Shown here: positions 9,373 to 19,381 of the stretch, piece after piece
Layout of the letters: each line of letters opens with the position of its first letter
How positions within the stretch are numbered: the stretch's first letter is position 1
Assembly: GCF_000686525.1 (NCBI RefSeq)
Contig: NZ_JMKT01000010.1
Coordinates: 62,001-126,000, forward strand
Length of the DNA: 64,000 bases
Source: Desulfonatronovibrio hydrogenovorans DSM 9292
Lineage (GTDB): Bacteria > Desulfobacterota > Desulfovibrionia > Desulfovibrionales > Desulfonatronovibrionaceae
Direction: 5' to 3'
Program-made: the position numbers and the translations under genes
Notes under the pieces: generated by a model
The model's input: the letters and a program-made list of their open reading frames with translations, nothing else
Told to the model about the DNA's origin: nothing
Databases searched by the model: none

Positions 9373-11769
9373 TTATGAAAACCTCACCGGCAGTTTTTTC
9401 AGAATCAAATCAGCCAGCCTTTGGTGGACTTTATCCACTTCCTTGTCTTTCAAGGTCTTTTCCGGATGACGATAGGTGAACCTGAAACTCATGTTCTTTT
9501 CTCCGGTTCCCTTGGGAAGATATACATCCATCAGGGTCAGATCCTCCAGGATTTTCTGGCCTGCATCCATGACCAGATTGACCACCTGCTGGTATTTCAG
9601 GTCCAGGGGAGCTACCACAGTCATATCCCTTTTGACCACGGGAAATCTGGGCAGAGTCTGAAAGCTGATCTGCCGGGACCCATGAATAATGCGCAGCTGA
9701 TCAAGATCTATATCAGCAAACCAGACCTCCTTCCTGGCCTTATAGGATCTGGCCAGGTCGGGATTCACCCTTCCCAGGCCCCCCAGCACTGCATCCCCTG
9801 CCAGGCACTCCACCCCGGGCAGGAGATAAGAATGGTCCGGGTCCGGCCTGAAGTCGGCCTTAGTACCAATAAATACCCGGACTAAGTTTTCCACGTAGCC
9901 CTTGATATCTGAGTAGTCTGATTCTTCATCTGGATAAGGCCAGTGCCCCTGGTGCCGAGGGCCGTAAAGCAGGATGGCCAGCCGGTTTGTTTCACTCACT
10001 CCGGTTTCAGAGTCAGGATCGGGCAAAAAACTCCGGGCAACTTCAAACACCCTGACCCTGTTGTTTCCATGGCCAAGATTATGTTTCAGGGTCTGCAGAA
10101 GCCCGGGCAAAAGGTCAGTCCTTAAGACGTCCTGGTCTTCACTCAGAGGATTGAAGACCTTGACCCTGCTCTCCTGATCAATGCCCAGCAGGTCCAGATC
10201 GGAATTGCCTACAAAGCTGTAATTGACGGCTTCGTTCAGGCCCAGGCCTTTGCCCCAGCTTTTGATGGCTGAGATGAAATCAAAACTCTGTCCCAATGGT
10301 TCCTGATCAAGGGATTTTTTTATCCTGGGCAGGTGTTCGGCAATCCTGTCCAGTCCATATAAGCGTCCCACCTCTTCAATAAGATCCACCTCCCGCTCCA
10401 GATCCGGCCTGAAGCTGGGGGGCTCCACCTGGAAAACAGTCTGGTCCGGGCTGACCCGGCATCCGAGAAGTTCCAGGTTCTTCTGGCAGTATTCCTGATC
10501 CAGATCCAGGGCCAGTAATGAGTTGGCTCTGGCCGGGCGAAAGCTGATGGACCTGGGTTTATACGGCCTTGGCTGGGCCAAAGAGACCTTATTTGCCACC
10601 CGGCCGCCTGACAGCTCCTGCATCAGGGCTGCGGCCCGGTCCAGGGCAAACCTGCTTCCGACCTGGTCCACTCCCCGTTCAAACCTGAAGGAGGATTCAC
10701 TGGACAACCCCAGCCTCCTGGCCGTCTTTCTGATGGTCAGGGGATCAAACACAGCACATTCAAGCAGGACGTTCTGACTGGCCGAATGAATTTCTGAATC
10801 AGCCCCGCCCATGACCCCGGCCAGGGCTACGGGATTCTGCTCATCCAAAATCAGAAGATCGGTTGAAACCAGTTCTCTTGACTGATCGTCCAGGGTCTTG
10901 AACTTCATCCCCTGCCTGGCCCTGGCTACCCTTATCCTGGATCCGCTGAGCAGATCCCGGTCAAAAGAGTGCAGGGGCTGGCCAAGTTCCATAAGCACAT
11001 AATTGGTCACATCCACAATATTATTTATGGGTCTGATACCCACTGCCATGAGCCGGTATCTGATCCAGTCTGGGCTGGGTCCAACCCGGCAGTCGGAAAT
11101 CAGTCTGGCCTGGTAGAGGGGGCAGGCTGATGGATCATCAATGATTACCTCCAGCTGACTGGGGCAATCAACGGATTCATCTTCCTGCAGATCAAAGCAA
11201 GGAAGACCCAGAGGCAGGTCGAAAACCGCAGCCGTCTCCCTGGCCAGGCCCAGCACACTCAGGCAGTCCGGCCGGTTGGGAGTGACGCCTATGTCCAGGA
11301 CACACTCTTCCAGGTTCAGGGCTTCTATCAGCCCGGAACCAGGAGCAAGGTCGCTTTTCAGGACCATGATCCCGGAACTGTCCGAACCCAGCTCAAGCTC
11401 GGTCTCGGAACAGATCATCCCCTGAGAGAGCTGTCCCCTGATCCTGGCTTTTTTTATGACCAGCCCGCCAGGCAGTTCTGTACCTACAGGAGCAACCGCC
11501 ACCTTCTGTCCTGAAGCCACATTGGGTGCTCCGCATACTATGGACAAAGGCTCTCCAGTACCAATGTCCACCTTGCACAGGGACAGCTTGTCCGCATCAG
11601 GGTGGCTGCTTCTTTCCAGGACATGTCCTACCACCAGACCGGAAAGATGGGCAAAGGGGCGCTTGACCTCTTCAACCTCCAGTCCGACCATGGTCAGCCT
11701 GTGAGCAAGTTCATCAACTGATCCGTCATAGGGTGTGAATTCTTTGAGCCAGGAAAGACTGAGAAGCAT
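9373..11769 (-). CDS. pheT: Phenylalanyl-tRNA synthetase beta subunit
   Basis: 798 residues, the usual length. The N-terminus (LSLSWLKEFTPYDGS) leads into an OB-fold tRNA-binding domain (VVGHVLERSSHPDADKLSLCKVD). The B3/B4 editing domain contains RPDCLSVLGLARE. A B5 domain, a catalytic-like core and the C-terminal FDX-ACB domain (FPVVKRDMTVVAPL to RFTYRHPEKTL) follow. With PheS it forms the alpha2beta2 enzyme charging tRNA-Phe. It is the sixth gene of the translation cluster and follows pheS by 110 bp. Confidence 0.97.
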   Translation of the reverse strand: MLLSLSWLKEFTPYDGSVDELAHRLTMVGLEVEEVKRPFAHLSGLVVGHVLERSSHPDADKLSLCKVDIGTGEPLSIVCGAPNVASGQKVAVAPVGTELPGGLVIKKARIRGQLSQGMICSETELELGSDSSGIMVLKSDLAPGSGLIEALNLEECVLDIGVTPNRPDCLSVLGLARETAAVFDLPLGLPCFDLQEDESVDCPSQLEVIIDDPSACPLYQARLISDCRVGPSPDWIRYRLMAVGIRPINNIVDVTNYVLMELGQPLHSFDRDLLSGSRIRVARARQGMKFKTLDDQSRELVSTDLLILDEQNPVALAGVMGGADSEIHSASQNVLLECAVFDPLTIRKTARRLGLSSESSFRFERGVDQVGSRFALDRAAALMQELSGGRVANKVSLAQPRPYKPRSISFRPARANSLLALDLDQEYCQKNLELLGCRVSPDQTVFQVEPPSFRPDLEREVDLIEEVGRLYGLDRIAEHLPRIKKSLDQEPLGQSFDFISAIKSWGKGLGLNEAVNYSFVGNSDLDLLGIDQESRVKVFNPLSEDQDVLRTDLLPGLLQTLKHNLGHGNNRVRVFEVARSFLPDPDSETGVSETNRLAILLYGPRHQGHWPYPDEESDYSDIKGYVENLVRVFIGTKADFRPDPDHSYLLPGVECLAGDAVLGGLGRVNPDLARSYKARKEVWFADIDLDQLRIIHGSRQISFQTLPRFPVVKRDMTVVAPLDLKYQQVVNLVMDAGQKILEDLTLMDVYLPKGTGEKNMSFRFTYRHPEKTLKDKEVDKVHQRLADLILKKLPVRFS

Positions 11770-11879
11770 GAAACATTTCCTTTAAACTGCCCAGCAGGAA
11801 AACAGGGTCGTCCATCAAAGCGGTAATGCTGAACAGGCATCCGTGATCCGCCCTGCTGACCCAGTGGGTTGATTCTTGA

Positions 11880-12932
11880 TCAGACAAATTGATTTAAAAA
11901 GCGCAGGTCGTTCTCAAAAAACATGCGCAGGTCGCCTATTCCGTATTTGAGCATGGCTACCCGCTCCACCCCCAGGCCGAATGCGAAGCCGGTGTATTTT
12001 TCAGGGTCATAACCAACCTTTTCAAACACAGCAGGATCAATCATCCCGCATCCCAATATTTCCACCCAGCCCGTCTCCTTACAGACCCGGCAGGGTCCGC
12101 CCTGGTCAGACCTGCCGCTGCCCATGCACATGACACAACTGATGTCCACTTCTGCACTGGGTTCGGTAAAAGGGAAAAAGCTTGGCCTGAATCTGACCTT
12201 GACCTGAGGATCAAAAATCTCATGGGCAAATGCCGTCAGGGTGCCGCGAAGGTCGGCCATGCTCACGTCGGTATCAACCAGAAACCCCTCAATCTGATGA
12301 AACATGGGAGTATGGGTCAGGTCAGAGTCCCGGCGATAGACTTTGCCCGGGGCTATGGCTGCCAGAGGAGGTCTGGCTTTAAGCATTGTCCTGACCTGAA
12401 GGGGCGAGGTATGGGTCCTGAGCACCACCGACTCGCTGATGTAAAGGGTATCCTGCATGTCCCTGGCTGGATGACCAGGGGGAAGGTTGAGGGCTTCAAA
12501 ATTATAAAAATCAGTTTCTACCTCAGGACCGGTCACAATATCAAAGCCCAGGCCCACGAATATCCTGCAGATGTCGTTAATGACCCGGGTCACAGGATGA
12601 AATGAACCGGAGTCCGGAATCCGCCCGGGCATGGTGTGGTCAAAGCTGGACATATCCTCGTGTCTAAGCCTGTTCTGAATGTCCCTGGATTTTTCATCAA
12701 GGATCCTGTTCAGCTCTGCCTTGACCTCGTTGGCCAGCCGGCCAATACCCGGACGCTCCTCAACCGGGAGACTTGGCAGACTGGACATGATTTCGGCCAG
12801 CCGGCCCTTTCTACCCAGAAAGGCAACCCGGACTTCTTCCACTTCCTGCAATAAAGAAGCCTGGTCCAGGGCTTTTTCAAACTCCTGGACCAGGCTCTTC
12901 AGAGATTTACTGATCTCGGCGGCCGAGTTCAT
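11880..12932 (-). CDS. pheS: Phenylalanyl-tRNA synthetase alpha subunit
   Basis: 350 residues. An N-terminal coiled coil (about 1-85) is followed by the class II catalytic core: [14 protein letters not shown], motif 2 [10 protein letters not shown] and motif 3 [17 protein letters not shown] cysteine pattern CVMCMGSG...CRVCKETG lies inside the core. The ATG overlaps the rplT stop as TAATG, with GGAG 8 bp upstream, which implies translational coupling to L20. Confidence 0.97.
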   Translation of the reverse strand: MNSAAEISKSLKSLVQEFEKALDQASLLQEVEEVRVAFLGRKGRLAEIMSSLPSLPVEERPGIGRLANEVKAELNRILDEKSRDIQNRLRHEDMSSFDHTMPGRIPDSGSFHPVTRVINDICRIFVGLGFDIVTGPEVETDFYNFEALNLPPGHPARDMQDTLYISESVVLRTHTSPLQVRTMLKARPPLAAIAPGKVYRRDSDLTHTPMFHQIEGFLVDTDVSMADLRGTLTAFAHEIFDPQVKVRFRPSFFPFTEPSAEVDISCVMCMGSGRSDQGGPCRVCKETGWVEILGCGMIDPAVFEKVGYDPEKYTGFAFGLGVERVAMLKYGIGDLRMFFENDLRFLNQFV

Positions 12933-13285
12933 TAATTTGCTCCGGACTTGACCATTTCCGCAAGCCTGGCAAAGGCGGCCTTTTCGTTTACAGCCATGTC
13001 GGCCAGGGATTTGCGGTTCAGCTCCACCCCGGCTCTGGTCAGGCCGTTCATGAACCTGCTGTAGGAAAGACCGTATTCCCTGGCCGCAGCATTGATACGC
13101 ACCACCCAGAGTTTACGGAACTCCCGCTTTTTCTGCCTGCGGTCACGGTAGGCGTAACACAGGCCTCTTTCCACTGCCTCGCGGACAGTGCGGTAAAGTT
13201 TGCTCCTGCCTCCGCGATAGCCCTTGGCCATCTTCAGATATTTTTTATGCCGCTTGTGAGCGGTTTTACCTCTTTTAACTCGCAT
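12932..13285 (-). CDS. rplT: Ribosomal protein L20 (bL20)
   Basis: 117 residues, the standard length. It opens [15 protein letters not shown] and contains the L20 signature around [26 protein letters not shown]20 binds 23S rRNA early in 50S assembly and, in several bacteria, represses its own operon. Its stop overlaps the pheS start. The 185 bp between rpmI and rplT is longer than usual for this pair and might contain a leader structure, but I could not identify a convincing rRNA-mimic fold there. Confidence 0.98.
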   Translation of the reverse strand: MRVKRGKTAHKRHKKYLKMAKGYRGGRSKLYRTVREAVERGLCYAYRDRRQKKREFRKLWVVRINAAAREYGLSYSRFMNGLTRAGVELNRKSLADMAVNEKAAFARLAEMVKSGAN

Positions 13286-13470
13286 CTTGGTCTCCCCCCT
13301 GGAGTAATTTGGCTACTTCAAAATAATATAGTCTAAAATCCGCTGTACTGGGCTGTGGCCTGAAATACCATCCCAAAGGATGAATCTGGTTCAATTATGA
13401 GAAGGTGTAAACCTGAAATTTACGGATAATTGTCCCCCAGGCCCCGGGCAACTGGGAAATATTACAGCGC

Positions 13471-13671
13471 CTAGAAAGAATTGGGCATCAAACGTTTCAC
13501 AGCCTTGATGTTGGCACTGTCCACCAAGGCGGGCTGGCCCAGTCTTCTCTTTCTCTTGGCACTCTTTTTGGTCAGAATATGGCGCAGATTCTGTTTACGA
13601 CGCCTGACCTTGCCGCTTCCGGTTAGTGAAAAGCGCTTGGCAGCACTTCTGTTGGTCTTGATCTTGGGCAT
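13471..13671 (-). CDS. rpmI: Ribosomal protein L35 (bL35)
   Basis: 66 residues, opening MPKIKTNRSAAKRFSLTGSG and continuing with the basic RRRKQNLRHILTKKSAKRKR segment. Both are diagnostic. The start at ATG 13671 has an excellent ribosome site (AGGAGG 5 bp upstream). It stands between infC and rplT in the conserved IF3-L35-L20 operon. Confidence 0.98.
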   Translation of the reverse strand: MPKIKTNRSAAKRFSLTGSGKVRRRKQNLRHILTKKSAKRKRRLGQPALVDSANIKAVKRLMPNSF

Positions 13672-13787
13672 TATATCCTCCTGACTTAAATAAAAAACAC
13701 TAATTATGATAAGGACCGGATGCAGTCCTTCTTAAGAACTGTCAAAAAACCGGACCATTGCTTGTCAACCTTTGAGCCTTGCCAGAG

Positions 13788-14306
13788 TCAGCTCTTCCTG
13801 GGTGCCAGCAGCAGGTGCATGGTTCTGCCTTCAAAGCGGGGTTCCTGCTCCACCTTGGCTACCTCAGAAGTCATATCAACAATTCTGGCCAGAATCTCCG
13901 ACCCCCTGTCCTTGTGGGCCAGCTCCCTGCCCCGGAAAGCCACAGTGACCTTGCAGCGGTCACCCCCTTCAATAAACCTGAGGATGTGGCGTACCTTGGT
14001 ATTCAGGTCATTATCATCGGTCTTGGGCCTGACCTTTATTTCCTTTATCTGGACTTTTGTCTGCTTTTTCTTGGCTTCCTGCTTTTTTTTCTGCTGCTGA
14101 AACTGATACTTTCCAAAGTCCATGATCCTGCACACAGGCGGGTCGGCATTGGGTGCAACCTCAACCAGGTCCATGCCCATGTTTTCAGCCTTGGCCAGGG
14201 CCTGACCCAGGTCCATCACGCCCAGCTGTTCGCCGTCGTCACTGATTACGCGTACTTCTCTCGCCCTTATCTGTCTGTTGCGGCGGGCTTTAGTAGAGGT
14301 ATCTAT
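13788..14306 (-). CDS. infC: Translation initiation factor IF-3, AUA start codon
   Basis: The frame lacks any ATG/GTG/TTG until residue 30, but the family needs about 170 residues. The in-frame codon ATA at 14306-14304 gives 172 residues, sits 7 bp after a strong GGGAGGA, and is preceded by an in-frame TGA. The resulting N-terminus ([26 protein letters not shown]) is the conserved IF3-N domain, and [16 protein letters not shown] is the family signature. A rare start codon lets IF3 repress its own mRNA, because IF3 rejects non-standard start codons. The gene overlaps the end of thrS by 17 bp. Confidence 0.95.
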   Translation of the reverse strand: MDTSTKARRNRQIRAREVRVISDDGEQLGVMDLGQALAKAENMGMDLVEVAPNADPPVCRIMDFGKYQFQQQKKKQEAKKKQTKVQIKEIKVRPKTDDNDLNTKVRHILRFIEGGDRCKVTVAFRGRELAHKDRGSEILARIVDMTSEVAKVEQEPRFEGRTMHLLLAPRKS

Positions 14307-16230
14307 AGCTCATTCCTCCCTTCTTGAACGGTTCATCCATTTCCTCGTATATTAATTCAATCACCTCTTGGATTGTCTTCATGCCCAGGTTTTTGCCACC
14401 ACGCAGACGGACGTTCAGTCCGGAGCTGTCGATTTCCTTTTCTCCGGCCACCAGTACAAAGGGAATTTTTTCTAGCTGGGCTTCGCGAACCTTGAAGCCT
14501 AGCTTCTCATTCCTTATATCAGCATCAACCCTGATTCCGGCCTTGCGAAGCTTTTGCAGACACTTTTGCACATACTCTTTCTGAGCATCAGTGATGCTCA
14601 TCACCCTGGCCTGGACTGGGGACAGCCAGACCGGAAAGGCACCGGCATAATGCTCAATAAGCACCCCCAGAAATCTCTCAATAGCACCCAGAATCACTCT
14701 GTGCAACATCACCGGTCTGTGCCTCTGACCGTCCTCACCGGTATAAAACAGATCAAACCGCTCAGGCAGGGTGAAGTCGCATTGAACAGTGGCACATTGC
14801 CATTTCCTGCCCAAAGCATCCTTGAGCTTGACATCAATCTTGGGACCGTAAAATGCTCCGTCACCCGGATTCACGCTGTAGTCAAGGCCCAGGTCCTTAA
14901 GGGCCTGCCCAAGGGCATTGGTGGCCCGGTCCCAGTCTGCATCAGACCCAATGGATTTTTCCGGCCTGGTGCTGATCTCTATTTCATAGTCAAACCCGAA
15001 CAGATCCATAACATCCTGAACAAATTTGACAATAGATATGATCTCATCCTGAAGCTGATCAGGACGGCAAAGGATATGAGCGTCATCCTGGGTAAACTCC
15101 CGGACCCGCAGCAGTCCATGCAGGACCCCGGACTTTTCATGCCTGTGCACCCTGCCCAGCTCAAAATAGCGCAGGGGAAGGTCCCGGTAACTCCTGCGCC
15201 TGGACCTGTAAATAAGCATATGGGAAAGACAGTTCATGGGTTTGATCCCATAAGACTGTTCTTCAATATCCGTGAAATACATGTTTTCACGGTAGTTGTC
15301 ATAGTGGCCCGACTTTTCCCAAAGCTCACGTCTGAGGATCTGCGGACCCTGCACAATCTGGTAGCCTCTTCTCAAGTGCTCCTTGCGCTCAAAGTCCTCC
15401 AGAATAGTCCTTATCAGGGCTCCCTTGGGATGAAAAATCGGCATGCCAGGCCCGGCCTCCTCGGAAAAACTGAAGAGATCAAGCTGCACCCCCAGCTTCC
15501 TGTGGTCACGCTTTTTAGCCTCTTCCAGCTGGGCCAGATATTTCTTGAGATCTTTTGGCGTGGCAAAGGCAGTGCCGTAAATCCTCTGAAGCATAGGCCT
15601 GTTTTCATCCCCGCGCCAGTAGGCCCCGGCCACGGAAGTCAGCTTGAAGGCCTTCAGAAAACCTGTGCTCGGAAGATGCGGACCCCGGCACAGGTCTACA
15701 AAATCACCATGCCGGTAAAGGGACACACTGTCCTCGTCCAGATCCTCCAGGATCTCCAGCTTATAGGTCTCGTTCATGTCCAGGAATATCCTCTTGGCCT
15801 CATCCCTGGACACCACCATCCGCTCAAACGGGTGATCCGCAGCCACACTCTCGGCCATCCTGGCCTCGATTTTTTCCAGATCCTCCGGAGTAAACGGACG
15901 CTCAAAATCAAAATCGTAATAATACCCGCTTTCTATATCCGGGCCAATGGTTACCTTGGCAGTGGGGAAAAGGGTCTTGACCGCCTCAGCCATGACATGG
16001 GCGGCACTGTGCCTGAGCACTTTGAGCCCGTCTTCACTGGTCATGACCACCGGTTCCAGGCTCTGACAGTCCTGGTCCAGCCTGGACCCAAGATCCAGGA
16101 GCTGATCCTGACACCTGCAGGCCACAACTTCCTTGAGCCTCTTCTTGGACAAGGCCCTGGAAAGGACATCCCTGCACGTGGCGCCGGAACTGAGCTCGAC
16201 CTCTTCACTGGTACCGGCAATTCTGACCAT
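14290..16230 (-). CDS. thrS: Threonyl-tRNA synthetase
   Basis: 646 residues with the full bacterial architecture: N-terminal TGS domain, editing domain starting [13 protein letters not shown], and class II catalytic core. Zinc ligands are visible as Cys in KPMNCLSHM, His in [13 protein letters not shown] and His in [15 protein letters not shown]-terminal anticodon-binding domain includes [14 protein letters not shown]. The start at 16230 has AGGAG 6 bp upstream. It is the first gene of the translation cluster, 65 bp after tRNA-Val on the same strand. Confidence 0.98.
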   Translation of the reverse strand: MVRIAGTSEEVELSSGATCRDVLSRALSKKRLKEVVACRCQDQLLDLGSRLDQDCQSLEPVVMTSEDGLKVLRHSAAHVMAEAVKTLFPTAKVTIGPDIESGYYYDFDFERPFTPEDLEKIEARMAESVAADHPFERMVVSRDEAKRIFLDMNETYKLEILEDLDEDSVSLYRHGDFVDLCRGPHLPSTGFLKAFKLTSVAGAYWRGDENRPMLQRIYGTAFATPKDLKKYLAQLEEAKKRDHRKLGVQLDLFSFSEEAGPGMPIFHPKGALIRTILEDFERKEHLRRGYQIVQGPQILRRELWEKSGHYDNYRENMYFTDIEEQSYGIKPMNCLSHMLIYRSRRRSYRDLPLRYFELGRVHRHEKSGVLHGLLRVREFTQDDAHILCRPDQLQDEIISIVKFVQDVMDLFGFDYEIEISTRPEKSIGSDADWDRATNALGQALKDLGLDYSVNPGDGAFYGPKIDVKLKDALGRKWQCATVQCDFTLPERFDLFYTGEDGQRHRPVMLHRVILGAIERFLGVLIEHYAGAFPVWLSPVQARVMSITDAQKEYVQKCLQKLRKAGIRVDADIRNEKLGFKVREAQLEKIPFVLVAGEKEIDSSGLNVRLRGGKNLGMKTIQEVIELIYEEMDEPFKKGGMSYRYLY

Positions 16231-16295
16231 TGTATCTCCTGCCTATAAACAGATAAGGGAGGCAAGGGCCTCCCTGAATGATGAATCCCTGTATG

Positions 16296-16370
16296 TGGTA
16301 GGCGCGGGGAGATTTGAACTCCCGACCCTTTGCACGTCAAGCAAATGCTCTCCCCCTGAGCTACGCGCCT
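16296..16370 (-). tRNA. tRNA-Val (GAC)
   Basis: A complete cloverleaf of 75 nt with encoded CCA. The 7-bp acceptor stem AGGCGCG/CGCGCCT is perfect, the D stem is GCTC/GAGC, and the anticodon stem TTTGC/GCAAA encloses the loop TTGACGT (anticodon GAC). The T arm is GGGAG-TTCAAAT-CTCCC and the discriminator base is A. It stands just upstream of thrS on the same strand. Confidence 0.95.
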
Positions 16371-16415
16371 GCCCTGTAAACAGACGGATTAGCTATCAAC
16401 ATTGAGCCTGTCTTG

Positions 16416-17156
16416 TCAAGCAGATTCTCTCAAGATCCCCGCCATTTTCAATCTTTTTTGAAATTTTTCCAGATGGGTTCCGGCCCAGTAGATCTGGTCG
16501 CACTCCAGGCACATGGTAAACCGGTCAAAGTACCTTCTGGTTCCAGGCTCAAGCCTGTGCAGGATCTTTTCCTTGTCCACCCTGACCAGCCGACTGTTGC
16601 AGCCCAGGCACCTGGTGAACATTCTGCTGGACTCCAGGCCGAACAGGCTGGCCACTTCCTTGAACTGATCAGCAGGTCTGTCAGCCCTGACCAGCCGGCC
16701 GTACTGAATGAGCCTGCGTTTTAAAAGACCCCGGTCCCTGGACAGAACCACTCTCTTGTCCTTTTGAGCTGTCAGGGCCATGGCCTGGTCGTCCATGTCT
16801 GGATCATAAAGGACATCATAACCAAGTCCCCTGAGCAGGCCTGCCAGTCTGCCAACATTCAGATCAACCAGAAACCTGAGTTCTGGAAAGGGCTCAGGTC
16901 TGAGTCTGTCGGGCCTGGTAGGATCCAGCGGTGCTCTGACCTGAAAAACACTAATTCTCTGACCTGGAACAGGAATCAGTTCAAAACCGGCCCGGCACCC
17001 ATCAGCCAGGATCAGTCCGACCTCGGTGTGGGGCACACCTTGAGCCTCGATGATATCCTTGATAGAAGATCTTCTGTCAAGGATATACCGGAATCTGGGC
17101 CTGATCCGGAAAAATCCGGCCAGCCCGGGATCAAAACAAAGCTGAATTGTATTCAT
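16416..17156 (-). CDS. Mut7-C RNase domain protein
   Basis: 246 residues in two parts. Residues 1-90 resemble the small ubiquitin/MoaD-like domain often fused to Mut7-C (RRSSIKDIIEAQGVPHTEVG). Residues about 95-240 are the Mut7-C PIN-like fold: FLVDLNVGRLAGLLRGLGYDV, VVLSRDRGLLKRR, then a zinc knuckle CLGC...CLEC followed by IYWAGTHLEKF. The family is predicted to be a ribonuclease; the substrate is not known. The gene ends 46 bp from the tRNA-Val gene. Confidence 0.88.
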   Translation of the reverse strand: MNTIQLCFDPGLAGFFRIRPRFRYILDRRSSIKDIIEAQGVPHTEVGLILADGCRAGFELIPVPGQRISVFQVRAPLDPTRPDRLRPEPFPELRFLVDLNVGRLAGLLRGLGYDVLYDPDMDDQAMALTAQKDKRVVLSRDRGLLKRRLIQYGRLVRADRPADQFKEVASLFGLESSRMFTRCLGCNSRLVRVDKEKILHRLEPGTRRYFDRFTMCLECDQIYWAGTHLEKFQKRLKMAGILRESA

Positions 17157-17301
17157 GGCCAGGGGATATTGTCATGGGCTGAAAACTAAAATCTTTCCAA
17201 CCAGTTTTCCAGCTGATCTGAACGGATAATTACAAAAGGTTTTAACCATAATCCGCCCGGAAAGACTTGGCCGGGCATTTCACTTTGAGGGAGGATAGAA
17301 C

Positions 17302-17697
17302 ATGGATTCCATTTCGGTCAAGACAGGACACAGACAGGAGCTGGCCGACATAACCGGTCTGCTCCAGGAACATGTCAGATCAAAAGGGCTGACCAGCGGC
17401 GTGCTGACAGTCTTCTGTCCCCATACCACTGCAGGCATCACCATCAATGAAGGGGCAGACCCCTCAGTTGTCCGGGACATACTGGTCAACCTGGAGAAAC
17501 TCGTTCCCCGGCAGGGAGATTACAGGCACAGGGAAGGTAACAGCGATGCCCATATCAAGACCAGCCTGATTGGTCCGGCAGTCCAGATCATAGTAGAAGA
17601 AAGCCGGCTGATGCTTGGGACCTGGCAGAAAGTGTTCCTTGCTGATTTTGACGGCCCCAGGACCCGAAAAGTCTGGCTCAAATTCATCAGCAGCTGA
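17302..17697 (+). CDS. YjbQ/UPF0047 family protein
   Basis: 131 residues, nearly full length for this family. The C-terminal part of the UPF0047 signature is seen as DGPRTRKVWLKFI, and the central motif CPHTTAGITINEGADPSV with DYRHREGNSDAHIKTSL carries the conserved His and Asp/Glu residues. The start at 17302 has GGGAGGA upstream. Members show weak thiamine-phosphate synthase activity in vitro, but the real role is unsettled. It is an isolated gene facing trmFO. Confidence 0.88.
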   Translation: MDSISVKTGHRQELADITGLLQEHVRSKGLTSGVLTVFCPHTTAGITINEGADPSVVRDILVNLEKLVPRQGDYRHREGNSDAHIKTSLIGPAVQIIVEESRLMLGTWQKVFLADFDGPRTRKVWLKFISS

Positions 17698-17732
17698 AAA
17701 AGAGCGGTTTACCGGAAAAGCTCCAACCGGCC

Positions 17733-19082
17733 CTAACCTCGGCCTGGTCTCTCTTTTTCCAACTCAGTCCGGGGCAGCTCCAGGCACCACTGGTGAAAAC
17801 TTTTTCTGGCCCGCTCGGCATGCAGTTCCTTGCGCCTGGCCTTCTTGGCCCGGATGTTGAGTCCTGGAAAGAGTCCGAAGTTCACGTTGGAAGGCTGAAA
17901 ACCCCTGTCCTCTTTTTCCAGATGATGCAGCAGAGCTCCAAGGGCCGTATCCCTGGGGGGCAGGGGCAGTTCTGTGCCCAGGCTTTTTCCCAGCCAGAGA
18001 CCCATGGCAGCCGACTCCAGATAACCTTCCACCCCGGTAATCTGTCCAGCCAGAAAAACCCCGGGCCTGGCTTTAAGCTCCAGGCCTGCCAGGACCCTGG
18101 GTGCATTGACAAAGGTGTTTCTGTGCATGCTGCCCAGGCGCAGGAATTCTGCCTGCTCAAGTCCCGGGATCATGGCAAAAACCCTTTTCTGTTCCGGATA
18201 CTTGAGCCTGGTCTGAAAGCCCACCAGGTTAAAAGCCGTTCTTTCCAGATTTTCCGCCCTGAGCTGGACCACGGCAAAGGGTTCCTGCCCGGTTTTCGGG
18301 TCAGGCAGGCCCACCGGCTTGAGAGGGCCAAAGGCCATGGTCATCTCTCCCCGTCCAGCCATGGCTTCAATGGGCATGCAGCCTTCAAAGTGAATCTCCT
18401 GCTCAAAATCCCTGGCCGGAACCGTGGCCGCAGCTGTGAGTTCCCGGTAAAAAGCAAGATATTCCTCTCTGGTCATGGGACAATTCAGATAGTCGTCGTC
18501 CCCTGGTCTGTACCTGGACCCCCAGTAGGTCCTGGTCATGTCGATGGAATCAGCACTGACAATGGGTGCGATGGCATCGTAAAAATACAGGCTTTGCTCC
18601 CCGATCACTGCGGACAGGCTCTGGGCCAGGGGGTCGCTCATCAAAGGTCCGGCAGCCAGGACAACTGCATCAAACCCGGACAGTTCAGGATCATCCAGGC
18701 TGCAGATCTCCTTTCTTTTGACTGTGACCAGGGCAAGGCTTTCCAGGGCTGAACTCAGGTACCGGGCGAACTTCAGCCTGTCCACAGCCAGGGCCTTGCC
18801 TGCCGGGACCCTGGTCTTCAGGGCCGCCTCCATGACCAGGCTTCCCAGCTCGGACATTTCTCTCTGAAGAAGACCGATTCCGGTTGCCTCTTCCATGGAA
18901 CGAAAGGAATTGGAACAGACCAGTTCCCCCAAATCGGAATTTTCATGGGCCGGGGAAAACCTTTCCGGCTTCATTTCAAATATTGTTGAAGACACACCCC
19001 TTCCAGCCAGCTGCCATGCTGTTTCGCATCCAGCCAGACCTCCGCCGATCACTGCAATATTTTGCATACTCATCATCACCAT
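17733..19082 (-). CDS. trmFO: Methylenetetrahydrofolate-tRNA-(uracil-5)-methyltransferase TrmFO
   Basis: 449 residues. The FAD-binding Rossmann motif IAVIGGGLAGCETAWQLA opens the protein, followed by the family-specific FEMKPERFSPAH and LVCSNSFRS. RPGDDDYLNCPMTREEY, GCMPIEAMAGRGEMTMAFGPLKPVGL and the C-terminal NVNFGLFPGL are also diagnostic. It makes m5U54 in the tRNA T-loop using methylene-THF and FAD. Several start codons lie within 16 bp (19082, 19076, 19073, 19067) and the true one is not certain. Confidence 0.96.
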   Translation of the reverse strand: MVMMSMQNIAVIGGGLAGCETAWQLAGRGVSSTIFEMKPERFSPAHENSDLGELVCSNSFRSMEEATGIGLLQREMSELGSLVMEAALKTRVPAGKALAVDRLKFARYLSSALESLALVTVKRKEICSLDDPELSGFDAVVLAAGPLMSDPLAQSLSAVIGEQSLYFYDAIAPIVSADSIDMTRTYWGSRYRPGDDDYLNCPMTREEYLAFYRELTAAATVPARDFEQEIHFEGCMPIEAMAGRGEMTMAFGPLKPVGLPDPKTGQEPFAVVQLRAENLERTAFNLVGFQTRLKYPEQKRVFAMIPGLEQAEFLRLGSMHRNTFVNAPRVLAGLELKARPGVFLAGQITGVEGYLESAAMGLWLGKSLGTELPLPPRDTALGALLHHLEKEDRGFQPSNVNFGLFPGLNIRAKKARRKELHAERARKSFHQWCLELPRTELEKERPGRG

Positions 19083-19381
19083 CTCAATTTACAGGACATA
19101 TTTTGATTGTATTCAAAAGCCGTCTAAGAAAGAACCGGCCTGTTTCTTGATTTCAGCACCCCAAACAGCCTTTTTCCGGACTGTACTGCCTGCATCCCTG
19201 ACTGCAGTCCTTTTCAACGGCCATTCTCCTATCTTTGACCCCGGGCATGGTCAAGGCCAAATTCCTGTCCAGACTCAGGGCCGGATAACCTCTGCTCCTG
19301 CCTGAAAATAATGGCTTCAGGCCATTCCCCCCTTGCCAAAACCTATCCGAACAGGGCATATAACCGGTTTATGGAGAGGAT

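Noticed and set aside
14554-16248. A 564-codon open frame on the plus strand opposite thrS
   Set aside because: It lies wholly antisense to a complete ThrRS with all catalytic residues, has no ribosome site, and its translation has no domain character. It is a by-product of codon bias.
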